A stretch of 36,768 nt of DNA from an uncultured Collinsella sp. (GCA_902489665.1 CABUAT010000020.1:1-36768), one strand, 5' to 3'. Numbered from the stretch's first letter, positions 22,249-30,802 are shown. Notes: generated by a model from the letters alone, not told the origin. Made by a program: numbers and translations.

Positions 22249-23547
22249 ATGGCACCAGCTTTGTCCGATCTTCAACCGCAATCAGCGCCCAAGGCCACCG
22301 CAGCGGCGCAGACCGCTATCGGTGACGGTCTTGTTGCAGAAGCTCAGGCTTTTGCAGACGAGCTCGCTGCGTGGCGACACGATCTCCACCAGATGCCCGA
22401 GCTGGGTAACAACCTTCCGCAGACGTCCGCCTTTATCCAGGCGCGTCTGGACGAGATGGATATTCCCTATGCCGTGCTTGTCGACGGCTCCTGTGTCGTT
22501 GGCCTTATCGGTGCCGGCGCGGCAGCTGCTGCTCGGGGTAACGGTACGTGCACGGACAAGCAGGCCGGTACGGTCATCATGCTCCGCGGCGACATGGATG
22601 CCCTTCCCGTTGCCGAGGAATCCGGCGAGCCCTTTGCATCCACCAATAGCTGCATGCATGCTTGCGGTCACGATATGCACGCGACGGCGCTGCTTGGTGC
22701 GGCTCGTATGCTCAAGGCCCGCGAGTCCGAGCTTCTCGACGCCAACGCCACGGTTAAGTTGCTGTTCCAGCCGGGCGAGGAAACCTTTGAGGGTGCCCGT
22801 GCTGCCATCGTCGACGGTTTGCTGCAGAGCCCACGCCCCCAGGCCGCCTTTGCCATGCATGTCAATAGCCAGTCGCCGCTTGGCCTGGTGCTCTACGGCA
22901 GCCCGGCGCTCTCGGGCGTGTACGGTTTTCGCGTCACGCTTCAGGGCAAGGGCGGCCATGGCTCGAGCCCCGAGATCTGCATCGACCCCATCACGGCCGG
23001 CGTCCATGTGCATCTGGCGCTTCAGGAGCTCATCTCCCGCGAGGTGCCGGCGGCCAAGGAGGTCGCGCTTACCGTTGGCAAGTTCGCCGGCGGTCAGGCC
23101 GCAAATGTCATCCCCGACACTTGTGTGCTCGAGGGAACGCTGCGTGGCTTCGACGTCAAGCTCATGGAGCACCTCAAGACCCGCATCGCGGAGGTCGTCA
23201 AAGGCGTTGCCACGACCTATCGTACGCCGGCGACTATCGAGACGCTCTCGGATGTTCCGCCGCTGGTACTCGATGACAATATGACCCAGGCTTCACTTGG
23301 CTATGTGGGTGCGACACTGCCCAAGGCCACCTTCCTGCCGCTGTTCCACGCCATGGCGAGCGAGGACTTCGCGTTGATCTCGAGTGAGATCCCGAGTGCG
23401 TACTTTACCGTGGGCGCTGCCGTGACTGATACGGACGAGCATTTTGCTCAGCATCATCCCAAGGCACGTTTTAGCGATGCCGAGCTTCCCCTTGGCGCCG
23501 CGGCTTATGCGGCAGTCGCTTTGGGCTACATCGCCGACCACCGGTAG
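22249..23547 (+). CDS. M20-family amidohydrolase (N-acyl amino acid / IAA-amino acid hydrolase type)
   Basis: A 432-residue metallohydrolase that releases amino acids from N-acyl or similar amide conjugates. Metal-binding motifs are RGDMDALPVAEE (113-124), HACGHDMHA (137-145, with C139 and H141 expected to bind metal) and PGEETFEGA (175-183). A further histidine is in FHAMASEDFALIS near the C-terminus. The middle lid and dimerisation domain (GKGGHGSSPEICIDPI) is complete. GGAGGG lies 5 nt before the ATG at 22249, so the longer frame from 22195 is not used. A truncated MFS gene follows with a 39-nt gap; such hydrolases are often paired with a transporter for the substrate. Confidence 0.92.
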   Translation: MAPALSDLQPQSAPKATAAAQTAIGDGLVAEAQAFADELAAWRHDLHQMPELGNNLPQTSAFIQARLDEMDIPYAVLVDGSCVVGLIGAGAAAAARGNGTCTDKQAGTVIMLRGDMDALPVAEESGEPFASTNSCMHACGHDMHATALLGAARMLKARESELLDANATVKLLFQPGEETFEGARAAIVDGLLQSPRPQAAFAMHVNSQSPLGLVLYGSPALSGVYGFRVTLQGKGGHGSSPEICIDPITAGVHVHLALQELISREVPAAKEVALTVGKFAGGQAANVIPDTCVLEGTLRGFDVKLMEHLKTRIAEVVKGVATTYRTPATIETLSDVPPLVLDDNMTQASLGYVGATLPKATFLPLFHAMASEDFALISSEIPSAYFTVGAAVTDTDEHFAQHHPKARFSDAELPLGAAAYAAVALGYIADHR

Positions 23548-23586
23548 CACCCAATCTTGCTACTCGTTTGTTTAAAAAGGAGCAGT

Positions 23587-23955
23587 ATGTCCCAGCAGCG
23601 TAAGTTCTTCCCCGGCTGGCTCGTGGTGGCTTCCGGCTTTGTCATCATGGCCACGTGCTACACGATTTTCGTTAACTGCATGAGCCTGTTTCAGCCGCTC
23701 GTCGTCAGCGACCTGGGCATCACGCTTGCGCAGTACAACATCTCCAACGCCATCTCCACCGTGGTGAGCGTTATCGGCTCACTTGTGATCGGTCATGTTG
23801 CCGATAAAGTAAGCGGTCGCGTTTTGGGCTCCCTCACTGTAATCGCCACCTCTGCCGTTCTTGCCGGCATGAGCCTTGTCGGTGAACTGTGGCAGGTCTA
23901 CGTGCTCTTTTCTGTTTGCCCCGTTCTGTTTGTGGCCGCCCTGGAAGCCGAATAG
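23587..23955 (+). pseudogene. Truncated MFS transporter (N-terminal third only)
   Basis: The first 122 residues of a major facilitator superfamily transporter, starting RKFFPGWLVVASGFVIMATCY with about four membrane helices (8-30, 47-69, 75-95, 97-115). The loop motif GHVADKVSGRVLG between helices 2 and 3 corresponds to the MFS signature. A full protein needs about 400 residues and 12 helices. The frame breaks off in VAALEAE and a stop, and no further MFS sequence is seen in any frame before hisS. Two large palindromes occupy the following 200 bp. The gene has a good AAGGAG site, so loss is at the 3' end, probably a deletion joined to the repeat. It could be transcribed with the amidohydrolase but is unlikely to transport. 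Confidence 0.8.
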
Positions 23956-24004
23956 ATGCTCGTACCATCATTCGGTTTCCAAGGCGGTCACGGGCCTACG
24001 AAAT

Positions 24005-24066
24005 GATCCGTTTTCCTCCGTCCCCAACAGATCACGTGATCCGAAGGGGACGGAGGAAAGCGGATC
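24005..24066. repeat. Long palindrome 1 between MFS remnant and hisS
   Basis: Arms 24005-24025 and 24046-24066 pair over 21 bp with a single G-T pair. The arms contain TTCCTCCGTCCCC and GGGGACGGAGGAA. The 20-nt loop encloses a further perfect palindrome GATCACGTGATC (24030-24041). There is no T-tract. Confidence 0.8.
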
Positions 24067-24068
24067 GC

Positions 24069-24138
24069 AAACAGCGGCGGTGCGTCAGGCCGAACGAGTC
24101 CCCATACCCTCGTTCGGTCAGACGCACCGCCGCTGTTT
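24069..24138. repeat. Long palindrome 2 upstream of hisS
   Basis: An 18-bp perfect outer stem (24069-24086 with 24121-24138, arms containing AACAGCGGCGGTGCGTC), a 3x3 internal loop (AGG/TCA) and a 9-bp inner stem CCGAACGAG/CTCGTTCGG (24090-24098 with 24109-24117). The right arm ends 12 nt before the hisS -10 box. Confidence 0.85.
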
Positions 24139-24150
24139 GTGTTTGTGCCG

Positions 24151-24156
24151 TATAAT
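24151..24156 (+). promoter_or_regulatory. Consensus -10 box of hisS
   Basis: A perfect TATAAT. The position expected for the -35 lies inside the right arm of palindrome 2 and has no TTGACA-like sequence, so the palindrome may affect or replace -35 recognition. Confidence 0.6.
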
Positions 24157-24198
24157 GTCCACTACCTATGACGCGATACAAAAGAAAGGTGTTTGCCC

Positions 24199-25512
24199 AT
24201 GCAGGCACAGAAGGCGGAGGGAACCCGCGACCTTATCGGCGCCGAGATGCGCGCCTGGCAAAAGATGCAGCAGATTGCTGCCGGCGTGTTCGAGCCGTTT
24301 GGCTTTAAGCCCATCGAGACGCCCGCGATCGAGCAGGTTGACGTGTTTGTCCACGGTATCGGCCAGTCGACCGACGTCGTGCGCAAGGAGATGTTCCGCG
24401 TGTTTAGCGGCGCCAACCTGGAGCGCGTCTTTACCGAGGGCACCGACACCAAGCTTAAGCCCAAGCAGCGCCTGGCCCTTCGTCCCGAGGGCACGGCCGG
24501 TGTGGTGCGCGCCGTCGTGGAGAACAACCTAGTGCCCCAGGGCTCCACGCCGTTTAAGGCGTACTATGCCGAGGCCATGTTCCGTGGCGAGCGTCCCCAG
24601 AAGGGTCGCCTGCGCCAGTTTCACCAGGTGGGCATCGAGTGGCTCGGCGCTCCCGATCCGGCGGCAGACGCCGAGTGCATCATCATGCTCATGGAGTTCT
24701 ACAAGCGCCTGGGCTTCGATCTTTCCAAGCTCCGTCTGCTCATTAACTCGATGGGCGATGCGCAGTGCCGTCCGGCCTATCGCGAGCAGGTTAAGCAGTT
24801 CATTCTCGACCACGCCGACGAGATGTGCGACGAGTGCCGCGAGCGCGCCGAGCTCAACCCGCTGCGCGCCTTCGACTGCAAGAACGACCATTGCCGCGAG
24901 ATCATGGCCAACGCTCCGCTGATGGGTGACAACCTGTGCGACGAGTGCCGCGAGCACTACGAGCAAGTCAAGCGCTATCTGGATGCCGCCGGTATCGAGT
25001 ATGTCGAGGATCCCACCTTGGTGCGCGGCCTGGACTACTACACCCGTACTGTCTTTGAGGTCGAGGCCCCTGGCGCCGGCGTCGGCTCCATCGGCGGCGG
25101 CGGCCGCTACGACGGCCTGGTCGAGCTCGAGGGTGGCAAGCCCACGGCAGGCGTCGGCTTTGCCGTCGGTTTTGAGCGCGCCCTGCTGGCCCTGCAGGCC
25201 TTTGGCAGCGATCTGGGTGCCGAGGAGGCCCCGTGCGTCTATGTCGCCAACGCAGGCAAGGAGCTGCGCCAGAACGTCTTTGCCATTACGCAGGAGCTTC
25301 GCGCCGCAGGGATTGTGACCGAGGCCGACTATCAGGGCCGTTCGCTCAAAGCCCAGTTTAAGCAGGCCGATAAGGTGGGCGCCAAGCTCATCCTGGTCCT
25401 GGGCGGCGACGAGCTTGCCGCCGGCAAGGTCAAGGTGCGCGACATGCAGAGCCATGACGAGGTTCTCGTCGATCTGGCCAATGTGGTCGAGGCGGTTCGC
25501 GAGCGCCTGTAG
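24199..25512 (+). CDS. hisS: Histidyl-tRNA synthetase
   Basis: A 437-residue class II aminoacyl-tRNA synthetase charging tRNA-His. The N-terminal EGTRDLIG leads into motif 1. Motif 2 is MFRGERPQKGRLRQFHQVGIEWLG (about 127-150). The HisRS signature RGLDYYTRTVFEV is near 274. Motif 3 is GGGGRYDGLV with GVGFAVGFERALL. The cysteine-containing insertion (CDECRERAELNP..DCK..C..C, about 209-254) is found in many bacterial HisRS proteins. The C-terminal anticodon-binding domain is complete. The ATG at 24199 has AAAGG 9 nt upstream. The usual neighbour aspS is absent. Confidence 0.97.
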   Translation: MQAQKAEGTRDLIGAEMRAWQKMQQIAAGVFEPFGFKPIETPAIEQVDVFVHGIGQSTDVVRKEMFRVFSGANLERVFTEGTDTKLKPKQRLALRPEGTAGVVRAVVENNLVPQGSTPFKAYYAEAMFRGERPQKGRLRQFHQVGIEWLGAPDPAADAECIIMLMEFYKRLGFDLSKLRLLINSMGDAQCRPAYREQVKQFILDHADEMCDECRERAELNPLRAFDCKNDHCREIMANAPLMGDNLCDECREHYEQVKRYLDAAGIEYVEDPTLVRGLDYYTRTVFEVEAPGAGVGSIGGGGRYDGLVELEGGKPTAGVGFAVGFERALLALQAFGSDLGAEEAPCVYVANAGKELRQNVFAITQELRAAGIVTEADYQGRSLKAQFKQADKVGAKLILVLGGDELAAGKVKVRDMQSHDEVLVDLANVVEAVRERL

Positions 25513-25569
25513 CGCATCTTTTTGAGCTGCGGGCCTGCTAACGTGCCCTGCTCATGGAGAGCGATTGTT

Positions 25570-25607
25570 ACGGGGGTGTTTCGCTTTTATGCGGAATGCC
25601 CCCGTTT
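25570..25607 (+). terminator. Hairpin after hisS
   Basis: ACGGGGG (25570-25576) pairs with CCCCCGT (25599-25605), with inner TTTCGC/GCGGAA pairing. The T-tract is only three T, so termination strength is uncertain. Confidence 0.6.
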
Positions 25608-25665
25608 ACGTATGCCGCCCACCGAGAAATACGACCATTTGGGGCAAAAACCCTTGCAATGCAGA

Positions 25666-25725
25666 AAATACTTTTGTGTGGTAAAGCGCATTCAGTGTCG
25701 AAAGTATTTCTCAAGCGCCTATAAT
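25666..25725 (+). promoter_or_regulatory. Promoter and possible operator of ppc
   Basis: A consensus -10 TATAAT (25720-25725) has a weak -35 TGTCGA (25696-25701) at 18 nt. The inverted repeat AAATACTTT (25666-25674) / AAAGTATTT (25701-25709) straddles the -35 and could bind a regulator. Confidence 0.55.
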
Positions 25726-25769
25726 GAATACCGCATGTTACGTGCATAGAAGGAGGAATGGGAGGAAAC

Positions 25770-28583
25770 GTGGCTGAGAACCTAAGCAACCAGTCTGTAC
25801 CCGAAGCCGCGGCGCGCGTCGCTGCCGTGGTCAACCGCCTCGTTAACCGAATCGGCTCGAATGCCGAGTCCAGGGAGCGTCTCGCCGAGATCGAGATCCC
25901 CGAGGAGCTGCGCGATAATCTGGCGCTGTTCCTGCGCCTGGAACGTCGTGTGCTTAGCGAGTATGATCCCGAGATCGCGGACCTGTTCGACAAGATTTTG
26001 ACAGCCGAGATTGTGGTCAATGCCGGCAACCCCGGTAGCCGCGCTGCCGACGAGTCCGTTGACGAACAGGGCGTGCCCACTGCCGACGAGCCCACCGCCG
26101 TGGCGTTTCGCGAAGTCGTCGATTTGATTGACAGCCTGCCGCTCGATAAACAGCAGGTCATTGTCCGCGCCTTTACGAGCTTTTTCCATCTGGCAAACCT
26201 GTCGGAGGAGAACTACCGTGTGGCGCAGCTGCGCGAGCGCGAGGCCGGCGCATCGACCGATACCGAGGTCGATCCCGCCAACGAACTCACCGTCGCCTAT
26301 CACCAGTTGGTAAACGAGATGGGCGTCGAGGGTGCCAATGAGCTGCTCGGCAAGCTTGAGTTCCACCCTGTCTTTACCGCACATCCCACCGAGGCCCGTC
26401 GTAAGGCCGTCGAGGGCAAGATTCGCCGTATCTCCAACCTGCTGGAGGAGCGTCCGCGTCTGGGCGGCTCCGACCTGGTGGAGAACGAGCGCCATATGCT
26501 GCAAGAGATCGACGCCCTGGTACGCACGAGCCCCATCGCGTTAAAGAAGCCCACGCCGGTCGAGGAAGCCGATACCATCATCGACATCTTCGATAACACG
26601 CTGTTCGACGTTATCCCCGTCATCTACCGTCGCTTTGACGACTGGGTGCTGGGTGACAAGGCCGGCACCGTGCCGCCGCTGTGCCCGGCGTTCTTCCACC
26701 CCGGCAGCTGGATCGGTTCCGACCGTGACGGCAACCCCAACGTCACCGCCAAGGTGAGCCGCGAGGTCGCCGCCAAGTACTTCACCCACATGGTGCTCAA
26801 GCTCGAGGACAAGTGCCGCCGCATCGGCCACAACCTCACGCTCGAGGCCACCTACAGCAAGCCTTCTGCCGAGCTCATTAACCTGTGGAACCATCAGGTC
26901 GAGATGAGCCCTCGTTACACGGCCCGCGCCGAGCTGATCTCCGAGCACGAGCCGCATCGCGCCGTCATGCTCGTCATGGCCGACCGCCTGAACGCCACCG
27001 TGCGCCGCATCACCGACACCATGTACCACAGCGCCGACGAGTTCCTGGATGACCTGCGCGTCGTCCAGCGTTCGCTTGCTGCCTGCGGTGCCGTCCGTGC
27101 CGCCTACGGTCCGGTCCAAACCATCATCTGGCAGGTCGAGTCCTTCGGCTTCCATATGGTCGAGATGGAGTTCCGTCAGCACTCCGTGGTGCACGCCCGC
27201 GCCCTCAAGGATATCCACGAGAACGGTATCCATGGCGACCTGCAGCCCATGACGCGCGAGGTCATCGATACCTTCCGCGCTATCGGTTCCATCCAAAAGC
27301 GCTACGGCAAGAAGATGGCGCACCGCTACATCATCTCGTTCACCAAGAGCGCCCAGCATGTGGCCGACGTCTTTGAGCTTGCCCACCTGTCCTTTGCACA
27401 CGAGGAGGATGTCCCCGAGCTCGACGTGATCCCGCTGTTCGAGCAGCTCGAGGACCTCGAGGGCTGCGTCGACGTGCTCGACCAGATGCTTACGCTGCCT
27501 GTGGTGCAAAAGCGCCTTGCCCAGACCAACCGCCGCATGGAGGTCATGCTGGGCTATTCCGATTCCTCCAAGGACGCCGGTCCTACCACGGCCATGCTCG
27601 CGCTGCATTCCGCGCAGGAGCGCATTGCCAAGTGGGCCGAGAAGAACGATATCGACCTGGTGCTCATGCACGGTCGCGGCGGTGCCGTTGGCCGTGGCGG
27701 CGGCCCGGCCAACAAGGCCGTGCTGGCGCAGCCCAAGGGTTCGGTCAACTGCTTCTTTAAGCTCACCGAGCAGGGCGAGGTCATCTTTGCCCGTTACGGC
27801 AACCGCACGCTGGCTCAGCGCCATGTTGAGTCCGTTGCCGCCGCAACGCTTTTGCAGTCGGCCCCGAGTGTCGAGAAGACCAACACCGAGACCACGCAGA
27901 AGTTCTGGGATATGGCCGAGAAGCTTAACGCTGCAAGCCACGAGCGCTATCTGGACCTGCTGAACACCGAGGACTTTACACCGTGGTTCTCGACCGTGAC
28001 GCCGCTGACCGAAGTCGGTCTGCTGCCGATCGGCTCGCGTCCCGCTAAGCGCGGCCTGGGCGCCAAGTCGCTCGACGACCTGCGTACCATTCCGTGGATC
28101 TTCAGCTGGAGTCAGGCACGCATTAACCTGGCCGCTTGGTATGGCCTGGGCACCGCCTGCGAGCAGCTGGGCGACCTTGACCAGCTCAAGGCTGCCTACC
28201 AGGAGTGGCCGTTCTTCCGCACCTTCATCGACAACATCGAGATGTCGATTGCAAAGACCGACCAGCGCATCGCCAAGATGTACCTGCATCTGGGCGACCG
28301 CGAGGATCTGTCCGAGAAGGTCTTTACCGAGATGCAGCTCACCCGTAAGTGGGTTCTTGCCATCGTCGGTGACGAATGGCCGTTGCAGCGCCGCCGCGTG
28401 CTCGGCTGCGCCGTCCGCGTCCGTAACCCCTATGTCGACGCTCTGTCCATCGCCCAGGTCCGCGCCCTCCGCGAGGTGCGTATGAACCAGGACGAGATGG
28501 CTGAGGAGAAGAAGGCCGAGTACATGAGCCTGATTCTTTCGACTGTGACCGGCGTCTCGGCAGGTCTGCAAAACACGGGGTAA
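25770..28583 (+). CDS. ppc: Phosphoenolpyruvate carboxylase
   Basis: An anaplerotic enzyme: phosphoenolpyruvate plus bicarbonate gives oxaloacetate and phosphate. About 937 residues, full length. Catalytic histidine H205 lies in FTAHPTEARRKAV. Further signatures are SDRDGNPNVT (about 315-324), GYSDSSKDAGPTTAM (near 594) and HGRGGAVGRGGGPANKAV (near 633). The C-terminus ends in NTG, the conserved end of the family. The start is a choice between ATG 25758, which has AGGAGG only one base upstream, and GTG 25770, which has GGAGG four bases upstream; I prefer GTG. In a fermentative gut actinobacterium it would feed the reductive branch towards malate and succinate or supply oxaloacetate for biosynthesis. 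Confidence 0.96.
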   Translation: MAENLSNQSVPEAAARVAAVVNRLVNRIGSNAESRERLAEIEIPEELRDNLALFLRLERRVLSEYDPEIADLFDKILTAEIVVNAGNPGSRAADESVDEQGVPTADEPTAVAFREVVDLIDSLPLDKQQVIVRAFTSFFHLANLSEENYRVAQLREREAGASTDTEVDPANELTVAYHQLVNEMGVEGANELLGKLEFHPVFTAHPTEARRKAVEGKIRRISNLLEERPRLGGSDLVENERHMLQEIDALVRTSPIALKKPTPVEEADTIIDIFDNTLFDVIPVIYRRFDDWVLGDKAGTVPPLCPAFFHPGSWIGSDRDGNPNVTAKVSREVAAKYFTHMVLKLEDKCRRIGHNLTLEATYSKPSAELINLWNHQVEMSPRYTARAELISEHEPHRAVMLVMADRLNATVRRITDTMYHSADEFLDDLRVVQRSLAACGAVRAAYGPVQTIIWQVESFGFHMVEMEFRQHSVVHARALKDIHENGIHGDLQPMTREVIDTFRAIGSIQKRYGKKMAHRYIISFTKSAQHVADVFELAHLSFAHEEDVPELDVIPLFEQLEDLEGCVDVLDQMLTLPVVQKRLAQTNRRMEVMLGYSDSSKDAGPTTAMLALHSAQERIAKWAEKNDIDLVLMHGRGGAVGRGGGPANKAVLAQPKGSVNCFFKLTEQGEVIFARYGNRTLAQRHVESVAAATLLQSAPSVEKTNTETTQKFWDMAEKLNAASHERYLDLLNTEDFTPWFSTVTPLTEVGLLPIGSRPAKRGLGAKSLDDLRTIPWIFSWSQARINLAAWYGLGTACEQLGDLDQLKAAYQEWPFFRTFIDNIEMSIAKTDQRIAKMYLHLGDREDLSEKVFTEMQLTRKWVLAIVGDEWPLQRRRVLGCAVRVRNPYVDALSIAQVRALREVRMNQDEMAEEKKAEYMSLILSTVTGVSAGLQNTG

Positions 28584-28604
28584 TCGATAGCCCTGGAGTC
28601 GTTC

Positions 28605-28731
28605 GGGCCCGCCGTAGGCTTACTTTTAGGCACGTCCTCGGACATGCAAGAAGCCCTCGCTGCGCACTTCGTGCGGCGAGGGCTTCTTGCGTCCTGCGGA
28701 GTGTGCCTAAAAGTAAGCCTATGGCGGGCCC
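28605..28731. repeat. Long structured hairpin element, copy 1 (after ppc)
   Basis: The outer arms 28605-28633 and 28703-28731 are complementary over 29 nt with one G-T pair. Inside is a conserved unpaired segment (GTCCTCGGACAT on the left, GTCCTGCGGA on the right). The inner stem GCAAGAAGCCCTCGC/GCGAGGGCTTCTTGC is capped by a TGCGCACTTCGTGCG loop. It starts 22 nt after the ppc stop. The same loop and unpaired segments recur at 36555-36673 with different stems. Confidence 0.85.
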
Positions 28732-28955
28732 TCCTCTTGAGCCTCTCCTCCCGCCGCAGCCTTTCCCTGTTCTCTTTCTCGCGCCGTCTCTTCTCGAGCG
28801 CCCACTCCTCGGACAGGCGGGGCACCGCGAGCATGCTCCTTTTAATTGCCAACAGTCCCGGAACGTATCTTCTCCAATAAAACCGCCGACTCATTGCTAT
28901 CAGAGAAATGGTTCATAATGTCTTTGTGCGAACTGTAAGGATTATGGGGAGCAAG
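28732..28955 (+). other. Intergenic region before the Bce-type operon
   Basis: No gene or terminator is supported here beyond the hairpin. A CATAAT (28914-28919) could be a -10 for the following response regulator with a leader of about 30 nt, but no acceptable -35 is present. Pyrimidine-rich, low-complexity sequence fills 28735-28830. Confidence 0.35.
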
Positions 28956-29681
28956 ATGAATAAAGAATCGGGCTTCACTTGCAAACACAAAAGAATACTC
29001 GTTGTCGAGGATGATGAGAACCTAGCCTCTATCGTATCCGAGCATTTCGAACGTTTCGGGTACGCGACGGCGGTTTCCGACGGGCGAGCTGACGTGATGG
29101 ACCTCTTCCGCTCTTTCGCGCCGCATGCGGTCCTGCTCGACATAGGCCTCCCTGGAAACAGCGGATATCACTGGTGCGACCTCATCAGAAGAGAAAGCCG
29201 ATGCCCCATCCTGTTCATCTCCGCGCAGTCGGGCGAGGCGGATCAAATTCTGGCCCTTATGCGGGGCGCCGACGACTTTGTCTGCAAGCCGTTTTCGCTC
29301 GATATCCTCAAAGCGAAGATAGAAGCCCAGCTCCGCCGTGCGTACGGGGAGCTGTCGGGCGGTGAGGAGGATCTCCTTTCCTACGGGGACGTGCGTCTTT
29401 CCGATCGCAAGATGACGATTGCCTGTGAAGGCAGGGAAGCCGAGCTCACCAAGACAGAGCTGATGGCCCTCAGGCTTCTGGTCGGCGACGGCGGCTGCGT
29501 CGTCAGCCGCGCCCGCCTGCTTAGGGAGGTATGGGACGACGAGTGCTTCGTGGAGGACAACACGCTGAACGTCGTTATAGGGAGGATACGGAAGCGACTC
29601 GCCCAGGTTGGGTCCCACGCTGAAGTCAGGGCCGTCAGGGGCGTTGGCTACGTGCTTGAGATGCCCGAGGAGGAGAAATGA
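28956..29681 (+). CDS. OmpR-family response regulator, BceR-like
   Basis: A 241-residue response regulator. Receiver residues are E18-D20, phospho-acceptor D62 (LLDIGLPGNSG), S89 in place of threonine, and K111 (DDFVCKPFSLD). The winged-helix domain ends GVGYVLEMPEEEK. The LDIGLPGxxGYxWC pattern is typical of BceR-type regulators. The ATG at 28956 has GGGGAG 4 nt upstream; the longer frame from 28908 lacks a site. The stop codon overlaps the kinase start (ATGA). Arginine is often encoded by AGG/AGA, unlike the CGC/CGT of ppc or hisS, which supports acquisition from elsewhere. Confidence 0.92.
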   Translation: MNKESGFTCKHKRILVVEDDENLASIVSEHFERFGYATAVSDGRADVMDLFRSFAPHAVLLDIGLPGNSGYHWCDLIRRESRCPILFISAQSGEADQILALMRGADDFVCKPFSLDILKAKIEAQLRRAYGELSGGEEDLLSYGDVRLSDRKMTIACEGREAELTKTELMALRLLVGDGGCVVSRARLLREVWDDECFVEDNTLNVVIGRIRKRLAQVGSHAEVRAVRGVGYVLEMPEEEK

Positions 29682-30706
29682 GGGCGTTGCGGATCGTGTC
29701 CCTTTTCCTGCGCGATTCAGCATGGACGGCATTCGTCGTGATGGCGGCCTCCTTGGCCCCTCTTGCCTGCATGCTGCTTTTGGACGGAGGGTCCCTGGCA
29801 GTCGATTGGCCTTATTTCCTCTTCCTTTCCCTCTTTCTCCTTTTCGTTCTGTTCGCCGTGCACCTCGCGAGATCCTGGGGTTTCTATTCCGAAGCCGAAA
29901 GGGCCATCAGGGAGTCCAACCCGATCGAATGGAGGAGGCTCGGAGGCTCGATCCCTGTGGAGCGATGGGCCAGGATGGCGGCCTCGAGAACGGAGGAAGC
30001 GTGCTCAAGGGAGGCTCATCGCCTTGCGGATGAGCGATCCGAGCGCGATGCGCTCGTCTTATCGTGGGTGCACCACGCCAAGACACCGATCGCCGTGATT
30101 CGCCTTATTTCGGAATCCAGGGGCGCCGATGCCGATATGGAGCGCCTCGGCAGCGCGGCGAGGGAGCTCGACCGCAGCCTCGACTCCTTGATTCAGGTGG
30201 TACGCGTCGATTCCCCCGAGACCGATCTGAGGATAGGGAAGGTCGACGTCGCGCGCCTCGCCCGGAACGCCGTCAACGGTGTTCGCGATCTTTTCATCGA
30301 ACGGGAGGTATTTCCCTCGCTGAGCGTCGATGGAGATGCTCTCGCCTATGGGGACGAGAAGCTCATCTCAATCATCCTCGACCAATTTCTTACCAATGCG
30401 GCGAAATACAGCCCGCGTTCGTCCCACGTGTTCGTCTCCATCGCGAGTTCCTGTGACGGAGAAAGCATCGAAGTGTCCATCGAGGATGAAGGATGCGGCA
30501 TATCCCCGGAGGACGTGGGACGGGTGTTCCGGCCGTTCTTCACGGGGGCGAATGGCAGAAGAGGGGAAGCCTCGACGGGAATCGGTTTGTTTCTGGCTAA
30601 GAAGGCGGCTGACGCCATGGGGGCGGAGCTCTCGCTTTCCCAGCGCGATGGGGGCGGCACTGCGGCTCGATTGCTGCTTCCTGCGGCGAATGCGCCACAA
30701 AGGTGA
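29678..30706 (+). CDS. Intramembrane-sensing histidine kinase, BceS-like
   Basis: A 342-residue kinase with two membrane helices (about 15-35 and 45-65) and almost no extracellular part. This is the hallmark of BceS-type kinases, which take their signal from the partner ABC transporter. The phospho-acceptor region is LSWVHHAKTPIAVIRL with H132. The next residue is H133, where family members have E or D (HExKTP), so the usual acidic residue is missing. The N box (DQFLTNAAKYS) and G boxes (DEGCGIS, STGIGLFLAKKAAD) look intact. It overlaps the regulator by 4 nt. AGG-rich arginine codons are obvious. Whether H133 impairs phosphorylation cannot be told from sequence. Confidence 0.9.
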   Translation: MRALRIVSLFLRDSAWTAFVVMAASLAPLACMLLLDGGSLAVDWPYFLFLSLFLLFVLFAVHLARSWGFYSEAERAIRESNPIEWRRLGGSIPVERWARMAASRTEEACSREAHRLADERSERDALVLSWVHHAKTPIAVIRLISESRGADADMERLGSAARELDRSLDSLIQVVRVDSPETDLRIGKVDVARLARNAVNGVRDLFIEREVFPSLSVDGDALAYGDEKLISIILDQFLTNAAKYSPRSSHVFVSIASSCDGESIEVSIEDEGCGISPEDVGRVFRPFFTGANGRRGEASTGIGLFLAKKAADAMGAELSLSQRDGGGTAARLLLPAANAPQR

Positions 30707-30714
30707 CAGAACTG

Positions 30715-30767
30715 ACATGTTCGCGACACGTTCATCGATTCAAAGCCCTTTCGCCTCGGGGTAGCAT
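30715..30767 (+). promoter_or_regulatory. Likely BceR-type operator and promoter of the transporter genes
   Basis: An imperfect dyad, ACATGT (30715-30720) and ACACGT (30726-30731), lies just upstream of TTCAAA (30739-30744), a 17-nt spacer and TAGCAT (30762-30767). Position upstream of the -35 fits activation by the cognate response regulator, as in bce-type systems. Confidence 0.5.
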
Positions 30768-30802
30768 GCGGTTCGTAGTTCTTTGAATGAAAGGAGTCGC
30801 AG

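Noticed and set aside
24005..24138. CRISPR array or T-box riboswitch before hisS
   Set aside because: The repeats are inverted, not regularly spaced direct repeats, and no T-box sequence or specifier arrangement is seen. No CRISPR-like array was found elsewhere in the window.
26541..28571. A 676-codon minus-strand frame inside ppc
   Set aside because: Same reason: it exists because of GC-rich third positions of the carboxylase gene, which has all catalytic motifs.
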